From Chaetorhynchus papuensis (taxonomy: Eukaryota; Chordata; Aves; Passeriformes; Rhipiduridae), in assembly GCA_013396525.1 (NCBI GenBank), contig VWYX01000758.1, positions 112,571-176,570 on the forward strand: a DNA stretch of 64,000 nt, given 5' to 3'. The translations under genes were made by a program, and so were the position numbers. The notes under the pieces were generated by a model. The model had not been told where the DNA came from. It searched no databases and saw only the letters and a list, made by a program, of their open reading frames with translations. This document shows, in pieces, positions 1 through 11,603 of the stretch (the stretch's first letter is position 1; every line of letters starts with the position of its first letter).

Positions 1-152
1 ATTACCACCATTCCTGATAGGCCCAGCCTTGGCCAACAGAACATCCATCTTGGAGCCAGCTGGCATTGGCTCTGCTGGACATGGAGGAAGCTTCTGGCAA
101 CTTCTCACAGAAGCCCCCCACTACAAAAACCTGGCCATGCAAGCCAAATACA
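1..152 (-). mobile_element. Partial avian endogenous retrovirus LTR, 5' end
   Basis: On the minus strand this begins TGTATTTGGCTTGCATGG at 152 and runs leftwards out of the window. It contains blocks I recognise from a common bird LTR family: a TGTATTGGGTTTGC-type start, then a part about leaving by 'tggcattggctctgctggac' and 'aagcttct' on the plus strand (near 60-100). Only the first ~150 bp of U3 is visible, so the TATA box, polyA signal and 3' end lie outside. The small reading frames crossing it are LTR sequence read by chance. The class (ERVL-like) is from memory of the family and not proven by a target-site duplication, because only one flank is present. Confidence 0.72.
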
Positions 153-1964
153 GCATCTCATCACATGAAGGCTTCTACAAGTATGTTCAGAAGGAGCATC
201 CCCCTCTTGATAGCAGTTGCTGTTGTCACTACAAGATTGTGGCAATAGGACTACTGAGCCTTTGATTATTCTCAAGCAATGTGCCAGATTAGACATAGCT
301 CCCCAGAAGGAAAGCTTGGGAGTCCCTGATTTAAGCACAGCTGAGGAAAACATTTTCTGTGCAGTTTTTGCACAGTAAAGTAGAAAATGTACAGCTCAAC
401 CATTATGTGTTCTGGCTCAGTCATACAGATACTCCTCTTTTTCAGCCTATGCTGAACAGTTGCTTCTGTGTTGGCATTCAGCAGACAAAATTGTCCTTGT
501 AATGAGTCCTGGCTTTGCATAGTTGTGATGCTGCTGTGTTTTCTGTGGTCAATTTACACCCCAGAGTGGGTTTTGCAGCCAGTCCTATTATTCCCACTAG
601 CTTCCAACCCAGCTGTCAGCAGGATCTACTGCTTTTTGGGGCATACACAGAATTTCTCAAATGCCAGCCTGAGCTACCATGTGCTACAGCCATGAGTACC
701 CAAGATGGTTGAAGTGACCTATGAGGTAGCAGCTTTAGGATATGAAACATTATTTAAAGTAATTATATTTTTCTAAGCATCTACATTGTTCAGATCCTGT
801 GAGTCTCAGAAAAGTGTAATCATGACCTTCTTCACAGCTAAGTCAAGCCCTGTATGGCTCTTGAAAACAAATTATGATTCCTCTTACAAATGTAGTCTTT
901 TCTGTCCTGCTGCTGTACACTCAAGCCTGAAGAGCTAATGCCCTCCAGGGCCACAGGCAGGATCCTGTCAGAATCACCCTTGTTCCTGTGGGGTTTAGTT
1001 TATTGGCTTTTTCATGAAGAAGAGTCATGGNATTTTTATTCTAATTTTTTATAGTTGCCTCTTTAAAAAGGTGATTCAAGATGTCACCATCCTGCAGGTG
1101 TGAGTTGGTAAATAGTTCATCTCTGCTTTAGCCCTGGAAAGCTTTTAAGACCATTCTTCCTTTTTCTTCCTGACCCTCATCTTCCCCTAAAGGGATCTCA
1201 GGCCATTCTCTGTTCTCTCATCAGCCAAAGGTGTTGTACAATGTGGTGCTGTTTACTGTCAGGCAGTATCTTCCCTCTGTTTGATGAGGCCCATATCTCT
1301 TGCCTATCCAAGCTTTTATGGTTTTTTGTCTTTGACAAATGACCAGCACAAAGCATGGGCATCATTGTAAGTGAAAGCTGGAAAGAATTTGAACAAGTTA
1401 TTTGGGTTGCAGCAAAGGATGCATATGTTGAAAACAGGCATCTGACAAAACATGTAGGGATTTTCACTGCTTTGCACCCTGCTTTCTGTCAGAGCCCAGC
1501 TGCACTTCCTCAAAAACAAAAAGGTGAACTAGAAAAATACAGCACCCTGACTTTCCACAATGACAAACAGAACAAATGGCACCAGCAGTTAGGTTAAATT
1601 GATCTCTACGTCAAGGACTTTCATATCCTGTGTAAGTGGTATCTCCTCCAGCAGCAGGACAATGATCCTCTGAAGTGTACTGTGGTGTCAGTATTACTGA
1701 TATCAACATTGCAGTTGATGGTCAATCTCAGAGAATTTTCACTGCGCACAGTTCCTCTGCAAGAAACCCTTCACCAAGGAAAAACATGTTAGAAGAATTG
1801 TACTACCAAAGCAAACACTGTCAGCTTATTTCATGACATCTTTGTGGTTTTAGGCAGCAGCTGCTAGCTTTTACAGGATCCTGATTGCTATGGCACGATT
1901 GTCCTTTCACTCGCACCATAAGTGGACTCCAGAAGAATTTGGCCTGAGTGAACCCAGCCTGACC
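153..1964. other. Unique non-coding sequence, no gene seen
   Basis: Nothing recognisable as a gene or repeat. Reading frames are under 100 codons, are scattered over both strands and have no family resemblance. One ambiguous base (N) sits at 1031, which points to a consensus or assembly uncertainty and not to a gap. Confidence 0.6.
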
Positions 1965-2012
1965 ACTGCGTGCCCCTTCCAATCCAAATCTTTCTGTGAT
2001 TCTGTGATTCTT
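1965..2012 (+). mobile_element. CR1 LINE 3' terminal fragment
   Basis: The motif CCCTTCCAATCCAAA is followed by two copies of the 8-bp unit TTCTGTGA and a partial third. This is the diagnostic end of CR1, the main LINE of birds and reptiles. Only the last ~50 bp is convincing. Upstream sequence back to about 1850 may be diverged CR1, but I cannot support it. CR1 copies are usually truncated at the 5' end, so a short fragment is expected and it is not active. Confidence 0.75.
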
Positions 2013-3499
2013 ACTCTGCACTATTCAGAGAGCATTTCAAAGAGGAAGTAAAGCAGGAGTGATGAAGGAAATGCAAGGATTGGGTGGTCTGGATCTATCT
2101 CAGGTGGAGACAATCATAATGCTCTGAGTTTCAATTAAACTGCAATGGTGGAGATTTTCCCACATTATTTCTTCAATGAAGTCACAAGTACTCAGTCCTG
2201 GGCACTGGAAACACAAGTGCAAATATGTATCATCTCACCTCCACTTCTCCTGTGCCTGTCACCTTTTTGGATTCTCAAGGAGAGACACAAAAAGCAGAAC
2301 ATCATCCTGGCAAGACAAACAAAGCACAAAGGAATATTTTTCTCCAATACTGTTCATGGATTACTACTTTTCTTGCACTGGCTTTCATACGGTTTTTCGT
2401 CTAGCAGAACCCTGTGGGAGAAGCCCATGTGGAGGATACATGTAGATCCAAGCCTGATCAGAATTGTGGGTCAGGGAGTCAAATTCACATTAATTTTGTT
2501 GAGAAAATCTCTGATCCAGAGTTTCTGGCAGTTTTGGTTAGTCTGCGGTGTCCATAGCCTCTCATATTTGCTATTTCCACCTCTGAATACCCCATGTTAC
2601 AGCATATTCCTCCTCAGCTTATGGGAAAGGACAATGGACACTACCCACTTCCCCAAAAAGCATTAAAGGCACAAAGAGTAGAAGTGCTTCCTTTAAAGTT
2701 AGATAGCTACAGGTTAAACAAGGCAGATATGTACACATGATCCAGACATAGTTTTCTTTTTTGGGTCAAAACAAAACTAAACTAAACTAAACAACCCCCA
2801 AGTGCTTTGAGAGCACTGTAAAAGCTCAAAACTTTGATTTTTTCCAATTCCATCAGATGGTCTAATACAAGGTATTCTCTTCTTCCTATAAATCCTGCCT
2901 TAATGTGTCAGTATTTGAAACTGTGGAGATAATGTGTGGAGATCTTTACTAGGTAAGACTGCTCTGTGGAGCAAAAAAACATAGCTCCTGATGAATTTTC
3001 TGTGGCACCAAATAGCCTTCAAGCAGTCTTGGGACAACACAGTCCTTCCTGGTTTCCATGACAGCTCTAGCACAACCACAGGAAAAAGCAGGACCTTGCA
3101 CTTCTTCTAGACATTCTGGGATTAATTCTTCATTGCTTGGCACCAGAAATGGTCTTTTACAGCAATACAAAGTAAGACAGCCCCATATACACTGTGTCTG
3201 TGTTTCTGAGAAAAAGACAGTCTTGCCCTGACTTACAAAGAAAACAAGTTGAGCCTAGAGAAAATCGAGAGTGAAAACACACAGTAAGGAATATGCAGTG
3301 GAGGTTGATGGGCCATGTCCCTGCTCATTTATGCACTGAGAAAGAAATGCAGAATGAGTTTGTGATTTTACCATGAGTAACCACTGCTCATGGTGATGAA
3401 TTTTATTGTCTCCACTCTGACCAGCCTCTTGTAAAGCTGGGGGCTCATTGTGGAAGAAACCTAGACCAAGCTGCTAAAATGTGAGACAGTTTATGGGCA
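2013..3499. other. Unique non-coding sequence, no gene seen
   Basis: This contains the longest plus-strand reading frame of the left part (2145-2666, 173 codons). Its product is rich in Leu, Ser, Trp and Phe, without domain, motif or conserved start context, so I treat it as chance. A four-unit AAACT pentamer repeat lies at about 2774-2793. Confidence 0.55.
2774..2793. repeat. (AAACT)n microsatellite, about 4 units
   Basis: Four consecutive pentamers with the last one incomplete, inside an A-rich patch. Simple sequence with no sign of function. Confidence 0.8.
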
Positions 3500-3745
3500 A
3501 TTCAGAGTCTATCTAGACAATGAATATTCATGATCTATCTGGACAATTTCACATTCATGCTTAGATAATGCAGATTTATGCTCACACACAACAATGATTT
3601 GTGAATATTTATAGGTGAACACCTGGACAGTATTTCAGACAGCCCTGAATATTCATAATTACATCTGAAAGAAAGAGAAAGGCTCTACCTGAAGTCTAAA
3701 CCATAGACAAAGAGAAAGACTCTGCCTGATGTCTAAACTACAGAC
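3500..3745. repeat. AT-rich tract with dispersed AATATTCA motifs and a 37-bp tandem duplication
   Basis: Variants of AATATTCAT or GAATATTTAT occur near 3521, 3602 and 3648. They are followed by a direct tandem duplication: unit 1 is 3672-3708 and unit 2 is 3709-3745. Both units are 37 bp and differ at 5 positions by eye. The 14% divergence suggests an old duplication. The whole tract could be part of a decayed mobile element that I do not recognise. Confidence 0.7.
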
Positions 3746-6099
3746 GCAAGAATCTAATCCTCTAGATCTATTGCACCTTAATGACCTAATAACCCTAATA
3801 TGTAACAGCCAAAAACAGCAAAAAGGAAAACATTACAGGTAGGCATGTGATCATTCAAAGTATCAGTAAAGAGACAGGAAGCTTTTCTGAGCTGCTAAAA
3901 AAATTCCCACTGGTTTAGTCTTCTGATGGAAGGTTTCTGGGGCAGCACCTTTTCTATTTGAAAATATCCTAGCTTTTTAGGGGGTCGGGTTTGGGGTTTT
4001 TGTAGTTGTTGTTCTTTCTGGGGTTTTTTTCTAAAAACAGTTTTTTTATTCATACAAAAAGATTGAAATATTTATTGCGAGGAGAAAATGTATGCAACTG
4101 AATGTGTGTGCCCACAGGTGTGTCCATGTGTAAAGGGTCTTCTTTGCCAAGCTAGCCTGTGTCTTCAAGGTTAATGTTCAAGTCTATGCTGCACCAATTC
4201 AGATCCATTGTGCATGGACCTCATGGAGATGGTTCCAAAGCCAGCTGAGATGAGATCAGATCATCACCTGAGGCATGTACAAGTCCTAAGAGCCTTGGTG
4301 TACCTTGAGACAGGATAAAGATTCAAGGCAGACATACAGATTGGGATTCCAGGAAAGAAAAGGTGGAAGCAGAAAAGCCCAGGTCTGGGGAAGGACAACT
4401 GCAAGATTCAGGTGTGCTCATTCATGTGAATTGTCCCCTTAGGAGGCGAGATGAACCTGGCACTGGAGCTCTCTCTAAGGGAAGGAAGAGCTTCTAGCTG
4501 GGGGTTTACCAGGGCAGGAGGAAGACAGATCACCATCTAACAGGGGTGTCAGCAACCAGTTACTCTATCTCTGGTGACAAGCCTCTTGCCAGTCTGAATG
4601 CCAACTTCTAAATAACTCTATATTCAAGCTCAAAAACTGATCGTAATCTCCTCATTCATAAGGTCACTAAAATCTTCCTCTCTGTGCTATTTCCACTGCT
4701 GTTTATCTCATTAAATTCTCTCTCCCCATGTTCACTGGGAGCAAAAGAAGCAGTGATGGCCTACTTCAGCAGCTCACTAGCAACCAGAGCACAGATCCTG
4801 GGCTGGGTCCAGTCACATTTGGCCATGCTCTGTCACATTTCATCCTGCCTTAGAGAGGGACACAACATACGGGGCAGCAGAGCTGAAGTAAATGACATCA
4901 CCCTTTCCTTGATGCTCCTCAACAAGTGTTTTCTACAGCCTGGTATTGTCTGGACTAAGCTGCATAGCAGGCTCTTTGACCTAAATTCATTGAGACAGCT
5001 GAAAATTATAGCAGTTGAAAATAAAAGTATCTCCAGGCCAGTAAATAGCCCACTTCTTCCCATTTCTTTAAATTATCTCAGCATCTGGCACTTTTCTCCT
5101 GATACCACCTCCCTGTGAGAGGAAAATCCAGCTGTCTGCTGGGATGCTCAAATGGATGGCACGCAGCAGTCGGATGTCAACACTGGGTACTTGTTTCTGT
5201 CCCAGGCAGAGATGAGTTTCCTCGGCTGCCCTCTGCTCCTTCGTCAGGTTTGAATTCTCATGCTCCCTACTTACTCTGGTTTTGCCTCTGCTTGCAATGA
5301 AATCCAGCAGCCTGAAGAACTGCCTATACAAGCATCTGTTCTCAGTTCCTGTTGAACAAACAGCCTTTGTGAGACCTGCTCAAGTGGATGGTGCCCCCAT
5401 GGTGGGCTGTGGCTGTCTCTGAAGGCTAAAAGTGAACAGGTGAACAGCTCTGCCTTCCTCTGCTCCAAAATTAGTTCCTCTTGGCAGCAGCTGGAAATGA
5501 TGCAGCTCTTGGTGCTGGTGCAGCTGTGTCTCTCCTGATGACACCACACAGCCATTCTCCACACAGCACTGATATAGCAGGGACAATGCCAGATTTTATC
5601 CAGAGCATAGCATGTGAACCCTAAATCCTTGATTTTTTTAAAGGCAACTTTATGCTTACAAAGATTTGTTTCACAATGTCTGGTTAATCAGCTTTGGACT
5701 TAAAGGACAACTTGATGAATGCTACCCTTTCTGTCCCATTTCTCTAGTTTTTACCTTTGTTGTACTTTCTGTCATGAGAAATGGAAGAATTTCTGTATCA
5801 GACAACTGCCTTTTGCTCAGTTTTTAGCAACAACCACCCAAAACATCAGAGGAAACACAATGTCCTTTCCCCACTCCTTAATTTCTGAATTCCCATTGAA
5901 CATGTTATTCATTTATTTTTTTCAGGAAACTTTCTTCCCAAGCCCATTTTAACTTTAAAAGAAAGAAAACACAAACCACAGTATAGAAAAGGTGAAATTA
6001 CAGAGACATTTGGTTACCAGTAGTCTCATCCTTTCTTTGAATTCATATGTATATTTTTAATACCTTAGGGCCAGGACAGTCTCTGTGCATCAGTATAGC
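3746..6099. other. Unique non-coding sequence with a G/T-rich patch
   Basis: At 3980-4040 the plus strand has four G-runs (3980-3984, 3987-3989, 3993-3996, 4020-4023) separated by T-rich sequence. The rest shows no gene. A 144-codon frame at 4684-5118 overlaps opposite-strand frames and has no recognisable protein features. Confidence 0.55.
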
Positions 6100-6335
6100 A
6101 TCTGCAGCAGTGAAACCTCAGATAAGAGCAGAAGCTGTTAATTGATAAATGATTAATAAGCAGTGGAGGCTACCTCCAACTGAGTTTAAATCTGTCAGAC
6201 AATTTTTCCCTGACATGTCTCCCCATCCTTTGAACCTATTGCCTATATATCCTGAGGCTGTTGATTCCATGGGTCTGTCACACACTGTGGAATAAAAGTG
6301 GCTTTCAACAACTGCTTCCATAAGTGCTGCCCTTT
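6100..6335 (+). mobile_element. Possible short LTR-like segment (TATA plus polyA signal)
   Basis: A TATATA box at 6245-6250 lies about 40 bp before AATAAA at 6291-6296, followed by a CTTTCAACAACTGCTTCC stretch. A compact TATA/AATAAA arrangement with a short R region occurs in some avian retroviral LTRs, and the 3' part resembles LTR ends I know. I could not define TG...CA ends or a target-site duplication. This could equally be unique sequence with chance AT-rich motifs. Confidence 0.25.
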
Positions 6336-7159
6336 AGTTTTACTGGGTGTCTTCAGTGCTTCCTGCTATGGGAAGCGATGCCTGCTTACAATGGGAGGGT
6401 TTACATCGCGTCTGTCAAGGTCCTTCCACTGACACCTTGCAAACACTGTCTCCTCGTGATGACTCAGAGACAAGCCTTCAACTGGACACACAGTCCAAAG
6501 CTTGGTGGGAAGCCCCTGTGGAAGTGCAGTGTTTGTGCAGTGCTGTGTGCCAGTTGTGGGTGTGAAGCACAACAACCACCAGCAAGCTGTGAACACTGCT
6601 GTGCTTAAATCCCAAGAGTCTGCACTTGGAGGCTCTTCTTTTTTGCTGCTCTTCTTATGTGCATCTGAAATCCAACAAATTTGCAATAATACTGCAATTA
6701 TCTCAATATCTTTAGAAACAAGTGCAAGGGAGGAGAAGGGTGAAATTTCATGCATGCTCTTACCTTTCCAAGCCTGCAACATACAAGTTTGCATCAACTT
6801 TCAGGATTCCTGAAGACCAAAGGGGGAGCTCGTTATCTCCATATTTAATAGGAAAGCCTGTAGGAATAAATGTCAACCTGCAACATCATTCTGATCACAG
6901 CAGCTGCCAGCTTTCACAGTAGCAGCTGCATTTACCTCTGGCAGATAAAGGCATGGAGAGGCAGAACCACCCTGGCTCAAAGCAGAACACACCATCCCTG
7001 CACCTGCTGCCTCTGAAAGCAGCAGCAATTCCAGCGTGCATTTGACCAAGAGTAGCAGTGTCTATTAGCCATCAGCTACTGAGCTCCTGCCTGGATCTCC
7101 ACAATCCCATTTTGTCTCAGTTCCAGTATGGCCCTGCTGGAATAGTAACCAACCACGTC

Positions 7160-7330
7160 ACCTGAAGCGGGAGGAACTTTAAAGCATTTATCTTCCTCTG
7201 ACATCTGAAATAAAGCAGGCCCAAAGGCATATATTAATGAATGTCCTCACTGCATCTGGTCTGGAAATGTTTCAGTGCAATCAGCTTTTCAGTGGAAAAC
7301 ACTGGTTTGTTAAAACCACTATTCTTCTTG
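7160..7330. promoter_or_regulatory. Candidate conserved non-coding element
   Basis: Low-repeat, AT-moderate sequence with ATATTAATGAATG near 7230 and several POU/homeobox-like cores. The texture resembles vertebrate conserved non-coding DNA. This is an impression only; no alignment was possible. Confidence 0.2.
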
Positions 7331-8370
7331 GGACAGGCTTGAATTCAGCAAAGTACTGGGCTGGAAACATTTTTGAAATCTGGAACTAGAGAGTCTCGGA
7401 GATGAAGAGGAGGAAGGATGGAGAAGGCACAGTTATCATCCTATTGACTTCATGAGGCCAGTTCTATTCTGTGGGTGAAAGTCTTTGTCCTGGGATACTG
7501 CTAGGACTCATTAGGGGGACAGTGGCAGTGTTGATGACGGTATTAGAACATTCTGGAAAGAGAATTCAGCCTCCAGCTCTGCCAACACACTCTTTGAGCA
7601 TTAAATTCATGCATCCATCAGGAGGGAGTTAAAGTAACATATTTACTCACAGACTCTTATTAAAAATGCCACTCAGGGCTTAATTAACACACTTCTTTTT
7701 GCAATATCACTCCACAGCTGCAGCAAAATCTGGTTTTCTACAGCGTTCTAGGGCCAAATTCTGCAGTAGGTTGCACCCAGATGCATCTGCAGGGTGTTTC
7801 ATTCAGCTCAAGACAGTATTTACAACGGCACAAAGCAGAGCAGACTATGCCCTTAAAGTTCACCAGATATCCTTTCCCTCCCGCAGTTTTTATTTTTAGC
7901 TTGTCAGTAACAGAGGAAAACATTAAAAGTCTCATATTGCTCCAGCCAGATGGTGATTCCATTTCCTCCTGTCTAGCTGGCTGCGTGGTGAGCTGAACTT
8001 GTGCCTGAATGCATGTGTCTGTAGCTGTGTCTCTTCTTCTCTATCTTCTGCCATGCTCCTTTCTGCCCTACACACTCTGATACAGACAAATGGTTTTGAA
8101 GAGGGGTTCTGGAAGCCGCAGGTACAGTGGGGCCAATCCTCTTCCCGGGGGCAGGATCCGCTGGGAGCACAGAAGGACCATGACCTGACATCTAATATTT
8201 TTAAGTTTTCTCTACTGAGACACCCAGCTGGGACAGATATCAGCTTCTTTAGCTCCTTGATCTGGTCTGCCTGGAGGAGCAACAGGAATTCAGGGAGGGA
8301 AAAAAGGGATGCTAGGGAGAGAAAACAAGATGCAGGTTGATCATTTTATCCGTGTTGTCTGGGTACCATC

Positions 8371-8490
8371 AGAATACATTAACTCCTTCATTTATCACAG
8401 CACTATCATTAGAAATCTCAATTATTTGTGAATGCCACACTGGCAAAATGTTTAATTAGCTACTTTGTTGCATTTATCACTTCTCAGATG
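8371..8490. promoter_or_regulatory. Candidate conserved non-coding element
   Basis: Contains TTTAATTAGC (homeobox core TAATTA, near 8450), two TTTATCAC copies (near 8390 and 8473) and CATTAG/CAATTA cores within about 110 bp, with no repeat signature. Motif density suggests an enhancer-like element, but conservation cannot be tested here. Confidence 0.25.
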
Positions 8491-10429
8491 CAAGGAAGGA
8501 CTAAAGGCACCCATGCGGGGCCCCATTATTTTTTATAGAAATGTGTGGAGAGTGAGAGAATCTGTAATAAATGTCCCCATCACTGCACAGAGATAAAGGT
8601 CAGACACCCCCACAGCATTCATATATCTTAAAGCTTTCATAGGTAGCACATGCCTGCCAAATACAGCCTTCTGTGCTAGTGACAGGAGAACATTATGAGA
8701 TGCCTGGGGACCAACGTGTAGAAACAGATCAGGGGTTTCTATCTCCCCTCAGAGGCTGATGCTGGTCCAGCATGACAGGATAAGTAAGCTGGGCAGGAAA
8801 GCAGTTCAGAAGTTACCATCAGAAACCTTTTACAGACAGGTAAAGCCTCTCTCAGGCTTTTCGAGAAATCTGTTTGACACTGCAGGTGCCATTTTACTTT
8901 ACATTATAAAAATCAGCTGGGCATGGGCTGGATGATATTAGGAGTGAGAAGGGCTGTGTTTTCTTTTTGCCTTGAAGTCACACAACCTACTGCTGTAAAG
9001 CCAGCAGCCATGGATGAGCCTGACCAACATTCCCAAGTGACCCAGAACAGGCACAGCAAGAAAAACAACGTGTGGATGCCCCACCAGCTCCTGCAGAGGT
9101 AGAGCAACATGATGCACCATGATGAGAGACAAGTTTGCTTCAATCCCAGAGCCTTTTCCCTGCTTTCCATCCAGAGGCTGCAGGCATTGCAAAACAGCAG
9201 GGATTTGTCTAACCATTTATATTACACCTGTCTGGTGAGAATAAGACACAAGGTCATTTCACACCATGGAAACACATGTCTCTGGATGGAGTGAAGTTAT
9301 CATTTCATATAAATTACAGCCATTGAGTGACTTCAGATTATGACAGATCACCTCAGGGCAAGACCATCTGGACTACAACCCAGTTTGGGTAGATATTTGG
9401 CATTCAAGGCTCAATGAGCAACATAAACAACATTCTTTCCAAAACTTAAAATCAATCAGCATGCTCATTTTGGATCACCAGAGCTTCCTAGTGGCCTAAC
9501 TGCATGAGTTCCGTGGAGTGTCACATCCAAGGCTAACAGGTACCAAATATCTGTTTGCATTCCCCCAGGGACCCAATCCATCAGGTGTCTCCAACATGCA
9601 GAGAGAGGAGAGAGAGACAGATTCTATTCACATTCTGTTTCTGAGACATTTCCCTACCAAGGGGGCCTTCCAAGTGCCAGACCCTTCTCCAGCACTGTTC
9701 ATGCATTAATTCAGTTTTTAATTAAAAAATGAATGTGTCTAAGGTGAAGGCATTAGAAATTCAGCTGTGGTTATTTAAGAACTGCTTAGCTTTTTGTCAA
9801 GCACTGGTCACCCACACATGTCTCTGAGGTGTTTGTAAATGACTCACATTCATGTAGCACCCAAAGGCCTTTGTGGTGCCTGCAACCCTCTTTCCTCTGA
9901 GGCACCAAAGTCCAACAATCAGGGAAAGGATTTCTGCATAGCAATGATATGCCCTGCTCAGGATGCTGGGTATCTGAGAAGACTTTCTACAGTGTGCTTC
10001 ACTGCCAGGTGTCCTGGCTGATTGCTTTTATAAAATTCTGGCATTCATAAATCTGTGTAGTATCTTCATTTCAGGAGTGGCCTTCATAAAAGTTTGCGGA
10101 GAAGAAAGGAGAGAGCTGAGGTGGTTGAGCTGAGAACACACAGAAAATAAGAAGCATCTAATCATTGTTTCAGAAGGAAAAATTAATGCAAAGCATTAAA
10201 AGAACATGCACGAGGCAAAATGGGTTACATTTTGACATATCAGTCATTTCTACATTTCTTTCTTTAGAGCACTTTTTAAACCACACACAGCCTCAGAGCA
10301 AAGCCACCGAAGGCATGTGATTTCTGTAACAAACATATTAAATGGAGGGAGATGTTCTGGCTCACAAACCCCAATTAGTTCTAATATTAGACCTGTCCAT
10401 AAAACATACAGTCTCCCTTGCTTTCCACA

Positions 10430-10680
10430 GTTATATCGATAAACATTATTGGGCAGGGATATAAATATCACTCATTAGTTTGTTGACACTCAATGGCTTA
10501 TCTATATATGTAATGCCATCCTGCCATTATTGATGCTTTGTTAACGGCACAGTATCATTAAGCAGTAATGTTTTACTTCTATTAATATCATTTGGGCTGG
10601 TTCTTAATAACTATGCCGGAGTGACTGCAGCATCATCTGTAGGCTGTAGATCAGCACACAATATATTCCTCAGCACATGT
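10430..10680. promoter_or_regulatory. Candidate conserved non-coding element
   Basis: Dense in TAAT, ATTA and ATTAATAT cores (CTCATTAGTTTG near 10470, TTCTATTAATATCATTTG near 10577). It also has AATCATTA-type and GTTAAC sites and is free of simple repeats. It is among the most conserved-looking AT-rich stretches of the window. The regulatory role is inference from composition and motif density. Confidence 0.3.
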
Positions 10681-11381
10681 TCAGCATCCTGCATGGTCAA
10701 AATTCTTCCAACTCCAGCTGTCTCTTTAGGAGACAAACCTACCCCAAAACTTGCCTGTTTGTTTCCCAAAACCCATGATGCCAAAATCTAAATGTAGTGA
10801 GAGGTTACCCCTGTTCAGTGGCTTGGTGATGTGCTGTACCACAGTCAGATGCATGCAGGAAATAGCTGAATGGCTGGACATGCTGTCACTGTACAGAGGA
10901 TTTTTCACTATGGCATGGGAACAGGGAAGGAGTTCACCATTTCTCCAAGGGTACCTTGGCTGCAACATTCTTAGTCTCTTGGTGGCCTCTGAAAAGTTTC
11001 ATCAGTTTTTCCCTGACTCCTCTTTCCTGTTTGTCTCTTGGTGAATTCACATTTTCTTTTGAAATGTGCCTCATTTAGGAAATCTGGGTTTTGCCCCATG
11101 TTGTGTTAGTGCTCAGCAAAAGTCAAAAAGGTGACTGGCAACATACTTTGCTCCTGGCACAAGTCAGATTGCAGAAGATCAACTTCTAAGTACAAGATGC
11201 CTTCCTGTCTTCAATTGTCCAGCCCTTTGTTTTCTTTGCTCCAATGCCTTTATTTGTCAGCTCGGTCAGGGTAAATTTGGAGATTGCTGCAAAGGCCTGA
11301 GGAAAGTGTACTTGATTGTAAATCCTCCACTAAATGCAGCAGCTGATGAAACATCCACCTGGGTTTGAACTTTCAGGAGCA

Positions 11382-11500
11382 AATCATAGAATCATAGAAT
11401 CATAGAATCATAAAATCATAGAATCATAGAATCATAAAAGGGTTTGGGTTGCAAGGGACACCTTGCACTAGACCTGTTTGCTCGAAGTCCCATCCAGATT
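11382..11500 (-). mobile_element. CR1 LINE 3' fragment with seven octamer tail units and an internal deletion
   Basis: Read on the minus strand this is the end of a CR1 copy. On the plus strand, seven AATCATAG/AATCATAA octamers (11382-11437) precede GGGTTTGGGTTGCAAGGGAC, then ACTAGACC and CCCATCCAG. Compared with the CR1 copy at 52.5 kb, the segment between two GGGAC pentamers is missing: one GGGAC remains at 11455-11459, which removes about 43 bp. The 5' truncation is near 11500. It is non-coding and inactive. Confidence 0.88.
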
Positions 11501-11577
11501 AAGCAAGGGGCTACTTACTGCAGCCCCGGGCCTCAGGCTCATCTCTGCACCAAGCTGCTGGCAGGGAGCTGGCTCTG

Positions 11578-11603
11578 CCCAAGGGCTGTGCCCAAGGGCT
11601 GTG
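11578..11603. repeat. 13-bp perfect tandem duplication
   Basis: CCCAAGGGCTGTG occurs twice in direct succession (11578-11590 and 11591-11603) in a locally GC-rich patch just beyond the CR1 fragment. Confidence 0.9.

Larger units (their letters stand above)
6336..11381. other. Non-coding sequence with several conserved-looking blocks
   Basis: No gene recognised. Reading frames up to 143 codons (for example 6366-6797 minus) overlap others on both strands and look random. Three AT-rich stretches inside, near 7.2, 8.4 and 10.5 kb, are listed separately as possible regulatory DNA. A palindromic TTTTAATTAAAA-like patch lies near 9716-9728. Confidence 0.5.

Noticed and set aside
2145..2666. 173-codon plus-strand open frame with hydrophobic stretches
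   Set aside because: Hydrophobicity follows from T-rich sequence. There is no signal peptide pattern, conserved motif or supporting promoter.
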